Below are positions 1 through 6,049 of a stretch of DNA of 9,398 bases, in pieces. Position numbers and translations under genes: made by a program. How positions within the stretch are numbered: the first letter of the stretch is position 1; each line of letters begins with the position of its first letter. The notes under the pieces were generated by a model. That model was not told where the DNA came from, did not search any database, and worked only from the letters and a program-made list of their open reading frames with translations. This DNA is from Candidatus Omnitrophota bacterium (lineage in GTDB: Bacteria > Omnitrophota > Omnitrophia > Omnitrophales > Aquincolibacteriaceae): contig JAHFHI010000003.1 of assembly GCA_023246995.1 (NCBI GenBank), positions 1-9,398 on the forward strand, in the 5' to 3' direction.

Positions 1-2409
1 AATCAAAATATCCGAAAGGTAGCGGCTTGAACCGAAAAGTTTGATCATCCATTCAAGCCCTTCGGCGGGAGAATCGGCGAGCCACTCCCAGAACTGTCCC
101 GCCGGAAATTTTTCAAAAAACCATTCCAGATGAAGGAGCGCCAGGTCCGGATCCGGCACTTCGGGCCATAGACTCCAAAGCCTGTCGGCGGTTTTGGCGA
201 AGGCTTCAAAAGACGATGCCTTCGGGCAGAGCCGGCCAAAAAGCCTCACCGCCGCTTTAACATCCGAAAAACCCGATGCCTCAAGAATCTTCGCGGTATC
301 ATTCGAAATCTCTCCGCTCAAAATCTCATCCAGACTGGCCCTCGGAGGCCCCGAAACGGCTTGAATGCCCCATGCGGTTTTAGGTATTTGGCTTTGTTGA
401 ATCTCGCTCAATTTTTTAAGGCCCGCTTCAAAAAGACGCCTCGCAAAAGCGCTTTGTCGCGCGCAAAGGCTTTCAAAACGCTTTGAGACCGACGCGTCAT
501 CGCCTTGATAGCCCATCCGGCGGGCCAGAATGACGAATTCCTCGGAATCCTTGTGCGGAAGCGAAAGGTCCTTGGCGTTACCCCGCACAATGCGCAGGGC
601 ATTGATCAGGCTTCTCAAAAAAATATAGCTTGCCCGAAGAGCCTGGAATTTTTTTTCCGAAAGCACGCCCGCCTGCCAAAGCCCGCGCATCGCCCTCAAG
701 GTATTGGGGTGGCGGATGTCTCCGTCGTGCTTGTGGCCGAAAACAATCTGAAGGCTTTGGATCAAATATTCGGCGTCGACAAGTCCGCCCGCGCTGTATT
801 TTGCGTTCCACATCCCCTCCTTGACCAGCTCACGCTCCTGGCGCCGTCGAAGATCAAGGACCTCGGCCGTGTCGAAATTCAAACCGGAATAAACAAACGC
901 ATCCCGATGCCCCAGAATCTTACGCCCGAGACTTTCGCTTCCGGCGACCCATCGGAGTTTCACGAGGGCCTGGCGCTCAAAATTCCACGCCCCGCCCCCG
1001 GGGGCATAATATTTCTCAAAAAGATTCGTCGAAACCGCAAGCGGCCCGTCCTTACCGTGGGGCCGGAGCCGGAAATCCATTTCAAAAATTCCTTCGCTCC
1101 GGGCGTGGACGATTTTTCTCAAAATCCGCACCATGTGGCTGAAGAAAGCCAGGTTGGCCTGACTTTGCACGCTTGAAGAGTCCGGATCGTCGCTGTAGAC
1201 AAGCATGATCTCGAGGTCAGAGGCGTAGCCGAGTTCCCGGCCGCCGAATTTACCAAGGCCCAAAAGGGCATACTCGCACGGTCCTTCGGGCAAGGCCAAG
1301 GGCTTTGGAAACTTTTTGAGTGATTCTTCCCAAGCCAGGCTGCCGGCGGCCTGAATAATGGTGTCTGCCAAGTCCGTAAACTCCTCGGCAAACTCGCCCA
1401 GATACGAGGCCTTCCCTAAAATATGGCGCAGATCGATTCTGAAAATCTCCCGGTCCTTGTATTCGTTTAACTGCTCTTCTTTTCCCTCAAAGGTTTTCTT
1501 GAGAGTCAGAAGCCTCTGCAATTCCCGCTCCATGCGGGGGCGCGTTTTTTTGACGCGCAAAAGCCGGTCATTGGCCAGAATGGGAAAAATCGATTCGTGC
1601 TGGGTCCGGACAAACTCTTCCCAGAGAAAGCGGCTTGTGCCGAAGATTTTGCTTAAATCTTCCAGGGTTTTAGATTTTTTCAGCGTGAGGAGAATTTGGT
1701 TAAAATCTTTACGCGAAAAAAGGTCCTTGCCGAAAAAAGTCATCTGTTCAAGGGCCGCTTTGGGATCGGGGACTTCCGGCAAAAGATGCGTGAATCCCTT
1801 GACTAAAAGGACCGCCCATTGAAGGGCTTTCAGTTTGGTTTCATCGGTGATCTTTTCCCCCGATTCCCCGCTTGTCAGCCACAAACGGTCCCGGACCCGG
1901 GGCCCGAGCGTGCGGACCCGCATGCGCACGATATTGATTCCGAGCAGTGACAGGGCCTGGGTGAGCTCATAGAGAAACGCGGGGGTATCCTGCGCCGTAA
2001 TGTCCACGACCGTTTGCGCCGGGGAAAGATCCTGGTGGATTCGAAGGCTGACCGGCGAGAGGCGCGGCTTTGAAACGGCGCGGGCGGCTCTTATAAACCG
2101 GATAAGCCGGCGGTTGATTTCAGGACGCACTTCCTCGAAGCCTCCGGCCTTGAGCTTGGCCGCGGCGTTCACGATATCCTGCTCAAGGGCTTTCCAGTCA
2201 ACGCCCGGGGACGGCGGGACTTCAACTTCGAAAATGTCGGTGGCTAACGGCCCTTTCGTCTCGATGGCCGCCCGCAGGATGTTGATGCCGCTCGCGGCAA
2301 AAAGGCCGGTGATGACCGAGAGAAGTCCTAAGGCATCGGGAAGGGCGGTTTTAATTTTGTAGCGCCGCCCCTTCAGGGCTTTGACTTGAAAAGCTCCTTG
2401 CACGAGCAT
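1..2409 (-). CDS. glnE: ACT-ACT-GlnE fusion: glutamine synthetase adenylyltransferase/deadenylylase with N-terminal GlnD-like ACT pair (partial, C-terminus outside window)
   Basis: GlnE-family enzyme that adds AMP to, or removes it from, the conserved Tyr of glutamine synthetase; the target gene glnA lies just upstream. The visible 803 codons have no stop and run off the edge. Residues about 16-66 (DALGLLSVI, GINILRA) and 131-205 (TVVDITAQDTPAFLYELT, GEKITD) read as two ACT domains like those ending GlnD. From about 220 the protein is GlnE: LGLGKFGGRELGYASDLE (383-400, nucleotidyltransferase GG...DxE), DFRLRPHGKDGP (445-456), FERQALVK (477-484), NAKYSAGGLVDAEYLIQ (535-551). Then comes the linker before the second transferase, with LFGSSRYLSDIL near the edge. 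The first transferase is deadenylylase in E. coli. ATG 2409 has GGAG only 2 nt upstream; GTG 2403 has it at 8 nt and may be the true start. GlnE identity is firm; glutamine sensing by the ACT pair is inference. Confidence 0.9.
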   Translation of the reverse strand, partial: MLVQGAFQVKALKGRRYKIKTALPDALGLLSVITGLFAASGINILRAAIETKGPLATDIFEVEVPPSPGVDWKALEQDIVNAAAKLKAGGFEEVRPEINRRLIRFIRAARAVSKPRLSPVSLRIHQDLSPAQTVVDITAQDTPAFLYELTQALSLLGINIVRMRVRTLGPRVRDRLWLTSGESGEKITDETKLKALQWAVLLVKGFTHLLPEVPDPKAALEQMTFFGKDLFSRKDFNQILLTLKKSKTLEDLSKIFGTSRFLWEEFVRTQHESIFPILANDRLLRVKKTRPRMERELQRLLTLKKTFEGKEEQLNEYKDREIFRIDLRHILGKASYLGEFAEEFTDLADTIIQAAGSLAWEESLKKFPKPLALPEGPCEYALLGLGKFGGRELGYASDLEIMLVYSDDPDSSSVQSQANLAFFSHMVRILRKIVHARSEGIFEMDFRLRPHGKDGPLAVSTNLFEKYYAPGGGAWNFERQALVKLRWVAGSESLGRKILGHRDAFVYSGLNFDTAEVLDLRRRQERELVKEGMWNAKYSAGGLVDAEYLIQSLQIVFGHKHDGDIRHPNTLRAMRGLWQAGVLSEKKFQALRASYIFLRSLINALRIVRGNAKDLSLPHKDSEEFVILARRMGYQGDDASVSKRFESLCARQSAFARRLFEAGLKKLSEIQQSQIPKTAWGIQAVSGPPRASLDEILSGEISNDTAKILEASGFSDVKAAVRLFGRLCPKASSFEAFAKTADRLWSLWPEVPDPDLALLHLEWFFEKFPAGQFWEWLADSPAEGLEWMIKLFGSSRYLSDILI

Positions 2410-2436
2410 GTCTCCGGTTTCAGGCTGCGTGATTAT

Positions 2437-2476
2437 AAAAAAAAAACCCGACCCCCGCAAAGGGGGCCGGGTTTTT
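2437..2476 (-). terminator. strong intrinsic terminator after glnA
   Basis: On the minus strand CCCGGCCCCC and GGGGGTCGGG (arms 2462-2471 and 2447-2456) form a 10-bp GC-rich stem with a 5-nt loop, followed by ten T (2446-2437). The one imperfect pair is a G-U wobble in the minus-strand RNA but A-C in a plus-strand RNA, so the hairpin is built for glnA. It starts 25 nt after the glnA stop. Five T also follow on the plus strand, but no plus-strand gene is present. Confidence 0.93.
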
Positions 2477-2501
2477 CATGTTTGCCGTTTGGCTCTACCG
2501 A

Positions 2502-3995
2502 TCAAACATCAAAGTACATGTAAAACTCGTGAGGATGCGGACGAAGCTTCATCGCATCGATTTCAACCTCACGCTTGTACTGAATCCAGGTGTCAATGAC
2601 ATCTTTGGTAAAAACATCCCCCTGGAGAAGAAACTCATGATCCTGCTCAAGGCCCTGAAGAGCTTCCTCAAGCGAACCGGGAACGCTGCGAATTTTCTTC
2701 TTCTCCTCGGCCGGAAGCTCATAGATGTTCTTGTCGATCGGCTGACCGGGGTCGATCTTGTTTTTAATACCGTCAAGACCGGCCATCAGCATCGCCGCGA
2801 AGACAAGGTACGGGTTCGCGCTCGGGTCCGGAGCACGGAATTCCACACGCTTGGCCGATGGGTTCGTCGAGTACATCGGGATACGGCAGACCGCGGAGCG
2901 GTTGCGGGCCGAGCAGACGAGATTGACCGGGGCTTCGTAGCCCGGCACAAGCCGGCGGTAGGAATTCGTGGTGGGCGCGCCGAAGGCAAGAATGGCATGG
3001 GCGTGCTTAAGCAACCCGCCGATATACCACTTGCACATGTCGCTGATCAAAGCATATCCCTTGCCGTCATAGAAGAGGTTGGTGCCTTCCTTCCAGAGGC
3101 TTGAGTGGACGTGCATTCCCGAGCCGTTATCCTTAAAAATCGGCTTGGGCATGAACGTGGCGGTCTTGTTGTACTTGCGGGCCACGTTCTTGATCACGTA
3201 CTTATACATCAGGAGATTGTCCGCCATGTTGACAAGCGTGCCGTAGCGGATATCAATCTCGCACTGCCCGGCGGTGGCCACTTCGTGGTGGTGAACTTCA
3301 ACCGGAATACCCGTGCGCCGCAAAGTCAGCATGATCTCGGAGCGGATATCCTGGAGCGTGTCGTGGGGCGGCACCGGGAAATAACCTTCCTTATAGCGGG
3401 ACTTGTACCCGAGATTGGGCTTCTCGTCTTTTCCGGTATTCCAATCGCCTTCGACCGAATCCAAATAATAATACCCGAAGTTTTCACCCTGATCGAAACG
3501 GATATCGTCAAAGATGAAAAACTCCGCTTCCGGGCCCCAATAGCTCAAGTCCGCGATTTTGGTCTTCTTTAAATGCTCTTCGGCCTTGCGGGCAATATAA
3601 CGGGGATCGCGGCTATAGGGTTCCTTCGTGATCGGGTCATAAATGTCGCAGATAACGCTCAACGTGGGAATCTGGCAGACCGGGTCGAGCACGGCAGTCT
3701 TCGGATCCGGAATGAGGAGCATATCGCTTTCCTGAATCTTCTGAAAACCGCGGATGCTGGAACCGTCAAAACCAATCCCTTCCACCCAGATGCTCTTTTC
3801 GACCTTTTCATAGTCCGTCAAGTCCGCCGCCGGGATCGAAAAGTGCTGCCACAAACCGGGGAGGTCGTTGAACTTCAGGTCGACGACCTGAATGTTGTGC
3901 TCTTTAATGTAATGCTTTACTTCTTCCGGAGTCGTGGGGCGGGTGGCTTGCACAAGCTCCTTCTCCGGATCCTTTACTGTTACTAGCGTTGTCAT
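2502..3995 (-). CDS. glnA: glutamine synthetase type I (GlnA)
   Basis: Makes glutamine from glutamate, ammonia and ATP in the cytoplasm; the type I enzyme is a dodecamer. 497 aa, slightly longer than the usual ~470 through about 18 extra N-terminal residues. Visible landmarks: DGSSIRGF (77-84), GPEAEFF with metal-binding Glu156 and Glu158, [14 protein letters not shown] with Glu238 and Glu246, [10 protein letters not shown] (290-299), NRSA (365-368), [12 protein letters not shown] (385-396). DKNIYELP places Tyr425 at the E. coli Tyr397 adenylylation site, so this is a GlnE-regulated form, in keeping with the adjacent glnE. The start ATG has GGAGG 7 nt upstream (4003-4007). It follows glnB by 116 nt, has its own promoter and leader hairpin, and ends at a strong terminator. 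Confidence 0.98.
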   Translation of the reverse strand: MTTLVTVKDPEKELVQATRPTTPEEVKHYIKEHNIQVVDLKFNDLPGLWQHFSIPAADLTDYEKVEKSIWVEGIGFDGSSIRGFQKIQESDMLLIPDPKTAVLDPVCQIPTLSVICDIYDPITKEPYSRDPRYIARKAEEHLKKTKIADLSYWGPEAEFFIFDDIRFDQGENFGYYYLDSVEGDWNTGKDEKPNLGYKSRYKEGYFPVPPHDTLQDIRSEIMLTLRRTGIPVEVHHHEVATAGQCEIDIRYGTLVNMADNLLMYKYVIKNVARKYNKTATFMPKPIFKDNGSGMHVHSSLWKEGTNLFYDGKGYALISDMCKWYIGGLLKHAHAILAFGAPTTNSYRRLVPGYEAPVNLVCSARNRSAVCRIPMYSTNPSAKRVEFRAPDPSANPYLVFAAMLMAGLDGIKNKIDPGQPIDKNIYELPAEEKKKIRSVPGSLEEALQGLEQDHEFLLQGDVFTKDVIDTWIQYKREVEIDAMKLRPHPHEFYMYFDV

Positions 3996-4023
3996 CGAAA
4001 TGCCTCCGTTGGGATGTTATTAA

Positions 4024-4052
4024 GGGAGCCTTTCTTTTCCAGAAAGGCCCCC
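4024..4052 (-). promoter_or_regulatory. hairpin at the 5' end of the glnA leader
   Basis: In minus-strand sense, GGGGGCCTTTCT and AGAAAGGCTCCC (4052-4041 and 4035-4024) form a 12-bp stem with one G-U pair around the loop GGAAA. The start site predicted from the -10 box falls inside the G run at about 4048, so most of the stem would sit at the 5' terminus of the mRNA. A T-tract does not follow, so it is not a terminator. A role in mRNA stability or as a protein target is inference. Confidence 0.6.
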
Positions 4053-4053
4053 C

Positions 4054-4082
4054 ATGATACTCACAGATACAGGCCTTGTAAA
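4054..4082 (-). promoter_or_regulatory. sigma-70-type promoter for glnA
   Basis: TTTACA (4082-4077, one mismatch to TTGACA), exactly 17 bp, then TATCAT (4059-4054, one mismatch to TATAAT). It lies in the only gap between glnB and glnA and is correctly oriented. It would give a leader of about 50 nt. It could supply basal glnA expression independent of the sigma-54 promoter upstream of amtB. Two AGGCCTTG copies (plus strand 4071-4078 and 4095-4102), one overlapping the -35 box, could be operator sites. Confidence 0.7.
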
Positions 4083-4111
4083 GCTTGAAAATCAAGGCCT
4101 TGGTGGACTCT

Positions 4112-4453
4112 TTAGACCAGAGCCCTTTCGCCCCGCTCGCGGGTGCGGATGCGCACAACCTCGTCGACTTCGGTGACAAAAATCTTGCCGTCGCCGACGC
4201 CGCCCGTGAAAGCCGCTTCAAGAATCGTCTGAATAATTTTTTCCGAATCTTCCTCCACGCAAACGATCTCGACTTTTACTTTCGGGAGAAAATCGAGCTT
4301 ATATTTCTCTCCGCGCCACTGCTGCACAGTTCCGCGCTGCATGCCGTGGCCCTCAATTTCAGTGATCGTGATGCCGGGATAACCCGATTCCTCCAGCGCC
4401 TGCCGGACGGTGTCGAGTTTTTCGGGCCGGATAATGGCTTCGATCTTTTTCAT
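4112..4453 (-). CDS. glnB: nitrogen regulatory protein PII (GlnB/GlnK type)
   Basis: Trimeric cytoplasmic signal protein that reads ATP/ADP and 2-oxoglutarate and controls partners such as AmtB, GlnE or sensor kinases. 113 aa, the normal length. MKKIEAIIRP opens the protein. Gln39 (GMQRG) and Tyr51 (RGEKY, the T-loop uridylylation site) are at canonical positions. DFLPKVKVEIV (54-64), TGGVGDGKIFV (83-93) and Arg101/Arg103 complete the nucleotide and 2-oxoglutarate pocket. E. coli Tyr46 is Trp46 here. The ATG overlaps the amtB stop as ATGA and has AAGAGG 7 nt upstream; the longer in-frame ATG at 4657 lies inside amtB and is not the start. Linkage to amtB points to a GlnK-like role in gating the channel; no glnD is in view. 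Confidence 0.97.
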   Translation of the reverse strand: MKKIEAIIRPEKLDTVRQALEESGYPGITITEIEGHGMQRGTVQQWRGEKYKLDFLPKVKVEIVCVEEDSEKIIQTILEAAFTGGVGDGKIFVTEVDEVVRIRTRERGERALV

Positions 4454-5835
4454 GAGAACACCTCTTGCGTTTCTTTTTTCTTTGCGGGTAACGGCCGGGA
4501 AGCATTCGAGAGGCTCGCCGTGCTCTGGGAATACGCATACGTTTTGCGCGCCACAAAATCGGGGTAGGCCTGATTGCCATGCTCGCCGATATCCAAACCC
4601 TCGATTTCTTCCTGCAGCGTCACGCGGAGCCCAAAGAGAGCTTTGATGACATACCATGCGACTGCGGACGTGACCAGCGTGAAAACGGCAACCGCCAAAA
4701 CACCCGTCATTTGGGCCATAAGAAGCTTCGTCCCGCCGCCAAAAAATAAACCGTTCCCGGTCGTGTTGGGGCTGACCCAGTCTTCAGAAAAAAGTCCGAC
4801 ACAGATCGTGCCGAGAACGCCGTTGACAAGGTGAACGGCCGTAGCACCGACCGGATCGTCCACATGGGCTTTGTCAAAAAAAATAACCGCCGGCACTACA
4901 ATCAAACCGCCGATCAAGCCGATAATGCCCGCGCTTGCGACACTGACAAAAGCGCAAGACGCGGTTATCGCAACGAGCCCGGCTAGACAGCCGTTAATGG
5001 TCATGCCCAAATCCGGTTTTTTCAAAAACACCCAGGACATGAAGGTCGCGCCCAAAACTCCGGTGCAGGCCGCCATATTGGTCGTGAGGCAGATATGGGC
5101 AATAAGCCGCGGGTCTGCGGCCATCGTGCTGCCCGGGTTAAAACCAAACCATCCGAGCCAAAGAACCAAAGTGCCGATCATGGCCAGAGACATATTATGC
5201 CCGGGAATGGCGTTAATCTGCCCTGCTTTGGGCCCGAACTTCCCGAAACGGGGACCTAAAATAATCGCGCCCGTCAAAGCCGCCCATCCGCCGACCGAGT
5301 GCACCACCGTGGAACCCGCGAAATCCCAGAACCCGGCTTTTGCCAGCCACCCGCCGCCCCAAATCCAGTGACCCGTGACAGGATAAATAAGCCCTACCAT
5401 AATGAAGGAAAAGATGATGAACGAAAAATACTTGATGCGGCCCCCGACAGACCCCGAAACAATCGTGGCCGCCGTCCCGGCAAAAACCAGCTCAAAGAAA
5501 AACTTTGCCGCAAGCGGAACACCCGTCCAGCTAAGCGCGCTGTATACACCCTTATAGGCATCTCCGGTAGCCGGGCTGTTATCCGCCCCGCCAATCATCA
5601 GAAGCCCTTGTAACCCCACAAAAGGCGAGCCGTCCCCAAACATCAAACCGTATCCGATGAACCAGAACGCCACCGTGGAACAGGCAAACACGACGAAATT
5701 TTTGGACAAAATATTGACGCAGTTCTTGCTCTGCTGAAAGCCGGCCTCGACACAGGCAAAACCCAGGTTCATAAAGAACACGAGCATCCCTGTGACAAGA
5801 ACCCAAACCGTATCTATCGCAACTTTAAGTTCCAC
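4450..5835 (-). CDS. amtB: ammonium transporter (Amt/AmtB family)
   Basis: Inner-membrane ammonium channel of the Amt/Mep/Rh family, 461 aa with about eleven hydrophobic helices. Visible pore features: twin histidines His179 (STVVHSVGGW) and His335 (GATAVHLVNG), the conserved Asp171 (WDFAGS), HWIWGGGW (156-163), TAATIVSG (121-128), and GWFGFNPGS (228-236) with a gate-type Phe. The C-terminal tail GLDIGEHGNQAYPDF is the PII-interacting region of the family. The start is GTG 5835, with AAGGAGG 5 nt upstream (5847-5841). The longer in-frame ATG at 5898 lies within the sigma-54 promoter, upstream of the expected transcript start. No cleavable signal peptide is evident; the first helix begins almost at once. 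Stop and glnB start overlap as ATGA, implying coupled translation. Confidence 0.97.
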   Translation of the reverse strand: MELKVAIDTVWVLVTGMLVFFMNLGFACVEAGFQQSKNCVNILSKNFVVFACSTVAFWFIGYGLMFGDGSPFVGLQGLLMIGGADNSPATGDAYKGVYSALSWTGVPLAAKFFFELVFAGTAATIVSGSVGGRIKYFSFIIFSFIMVGLIYPVTGHWIWGGGWLAKAGFWDFAGSTVVHSVGGWAALTGAIILGPRFGKFGPKAGQINAIPGHNMSLAMIGTLVLWLGWFGFNPGSTMAADPRLIAHICLTTNMAACTGVLGATFMSWVFLKKPDLGMTINGCLAGLVAITASCAFVSVASAGIIGLIGGLIVVPAVIFFDKAHVDDPVGATAVHLVNGVLGTICVGLFSEDWVSPNTTGNGLFFGGGTKLLMAQMTGVLAVAVFTLVTSAVAWYVIKALFGLRVTLQEEIEGLDIGEHGNQAYPDFVARKTYAYSQSTASLSNASRPLPAKKKETQEVFS

Positions 5836-5840
5836 GGGTT

Positions 5841-5847
5841 CCTCCTT
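5841..5847 (-). promoter_or_regulatory. ribosome binding site deciding the amtB start
   Basis: AAGGAGG, a near-perfect anti-SD match, lies 5 nt before GTG 5835. The upstream ATG at 5898 has no comparable site and overlaps the -24/-12 promoter, so the GTG is the likely start. Confidence 0.9.
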
Positions 5848-5886
5848 GTGTGAATTCTCAAAAGACCCTGTAGGATCTTGGTAAGG

Positions 5887-5903
5887 AGCAAACAGCATGC
5901 CAA
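5887..5903 (-). promoter_or_regulatory. sigma-54 (RpoN) -24/-12 promoter of amtB-glnB
   Basis: Minus strand TTGGCATGCTGTTTGCT matches the TGGCAC-N5-TTGCA consensus. The invariant GG (5901-5900) and GC (5889-5888) are separated by exactly 10 bp. Expected transcription start is near 5876, about 41 nt before the amtB GTG. The sigma-54 activator gene lies immediately upstream and a dyad suitable for an enhancer is at about -96. Readthrough into glnA is possible, since no terminator is seen between glnB and glnA. Confidence 0.88.
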
Positions 5904-5920
5904 TTATTTAAAGATTCAAA

Positions 5921-5960
5921 TGATCTTGATTGATCTTCAATGATCGCTTATGATCGTTTA
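5921..5960. repeat. four 10-bp-phased TGATC repeats between enhancer dyad and sigma-54 promoter
   Basis: Plus strand units TGATCTTGAT, TGATCTTCAA, TGATCGCTTA and TGATCGTTTA follow without gaps. TGATC starts at 5921, 5931, 5941 and 5951, close to one helical turn, so all copies face the same side of the DNA. The array spans about -45 to -84 relative to the predicted amtB start site, where IHF-type bending commonly occurs at sigma-54 promoters. Function is inferred. Confidence 0.75.
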
Positions 5961-5983
5961 TATCACGGTACAATTTTGTGATA
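5961..5983. promoter_or_regulatory. 23-bp dyad, candidate enhancer for the sigma-54 activator
   Basis: TATCAC (5961-5966), an 11-bp spacer and GTGATA (5978-5983) form a perfect 6-bp inverted repeat centred near -96 of the predicted amtB start. This is the normal distance for a bacterial enhancer. It does not match the NifA TGT-N10-ACA or the NtrC GCACC-N7-GGTGC consensus, so binding by the neighbouring activator is inference. Confidence 0.6.
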
Positions 5984-6049
5984 AGCAAGCTTCGGGATAC
6001 CAATTTGTCGAGATTTTTTCTAAACTTTTGGGAAAGAAACCCCGCTGGA

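Noticed and set aside
505..1176. Plus-strand open frame of 223 codons
   Set aside because: Lies entirely opposite the GlnE coding frame, which carries all catalytic motifs.
3996..4111. Glutamine riboswitch in the glnA leader
   Set aside because: The leader is short and offers one simple hairpin, without the conserved multi-stem junction of the glnA motif.
4454..4657. N-terminal extension of PII to the ATG at 4657
   Set aside because: It would overlap amtB by 200 nt; the family length and the AAGAGG site point to ATG 4453.
5836..5898. Upstream ATG start for amtB (21 extra residues)
   Set aside because: The ATG lies inside the -24/-12 promoter, upstream of the expected transcript start, and the GTG at 5835 has a near-perfect Shine-Dalgarno.
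5938..5977. Sigma-70 promoter TTGTAC-N17-TAAGCG in the amtB upstream region
   Set aside because: The -10 hexamer is too far from TATAAT.
5920..5983. CRISPR-like array from the short TGATC repeats
   Set aside because: Units are only 10 bp with no spacers; this is a tandem phased repeat in a promoter region.
5899..6049. Canonical NifA site TGT-N10-ACA or NtrC site upstream of amtB
   Set aside because: No exact match on either strand; the nearest is TGT-N10-AAA. Only the TATCAC dyad stands out.
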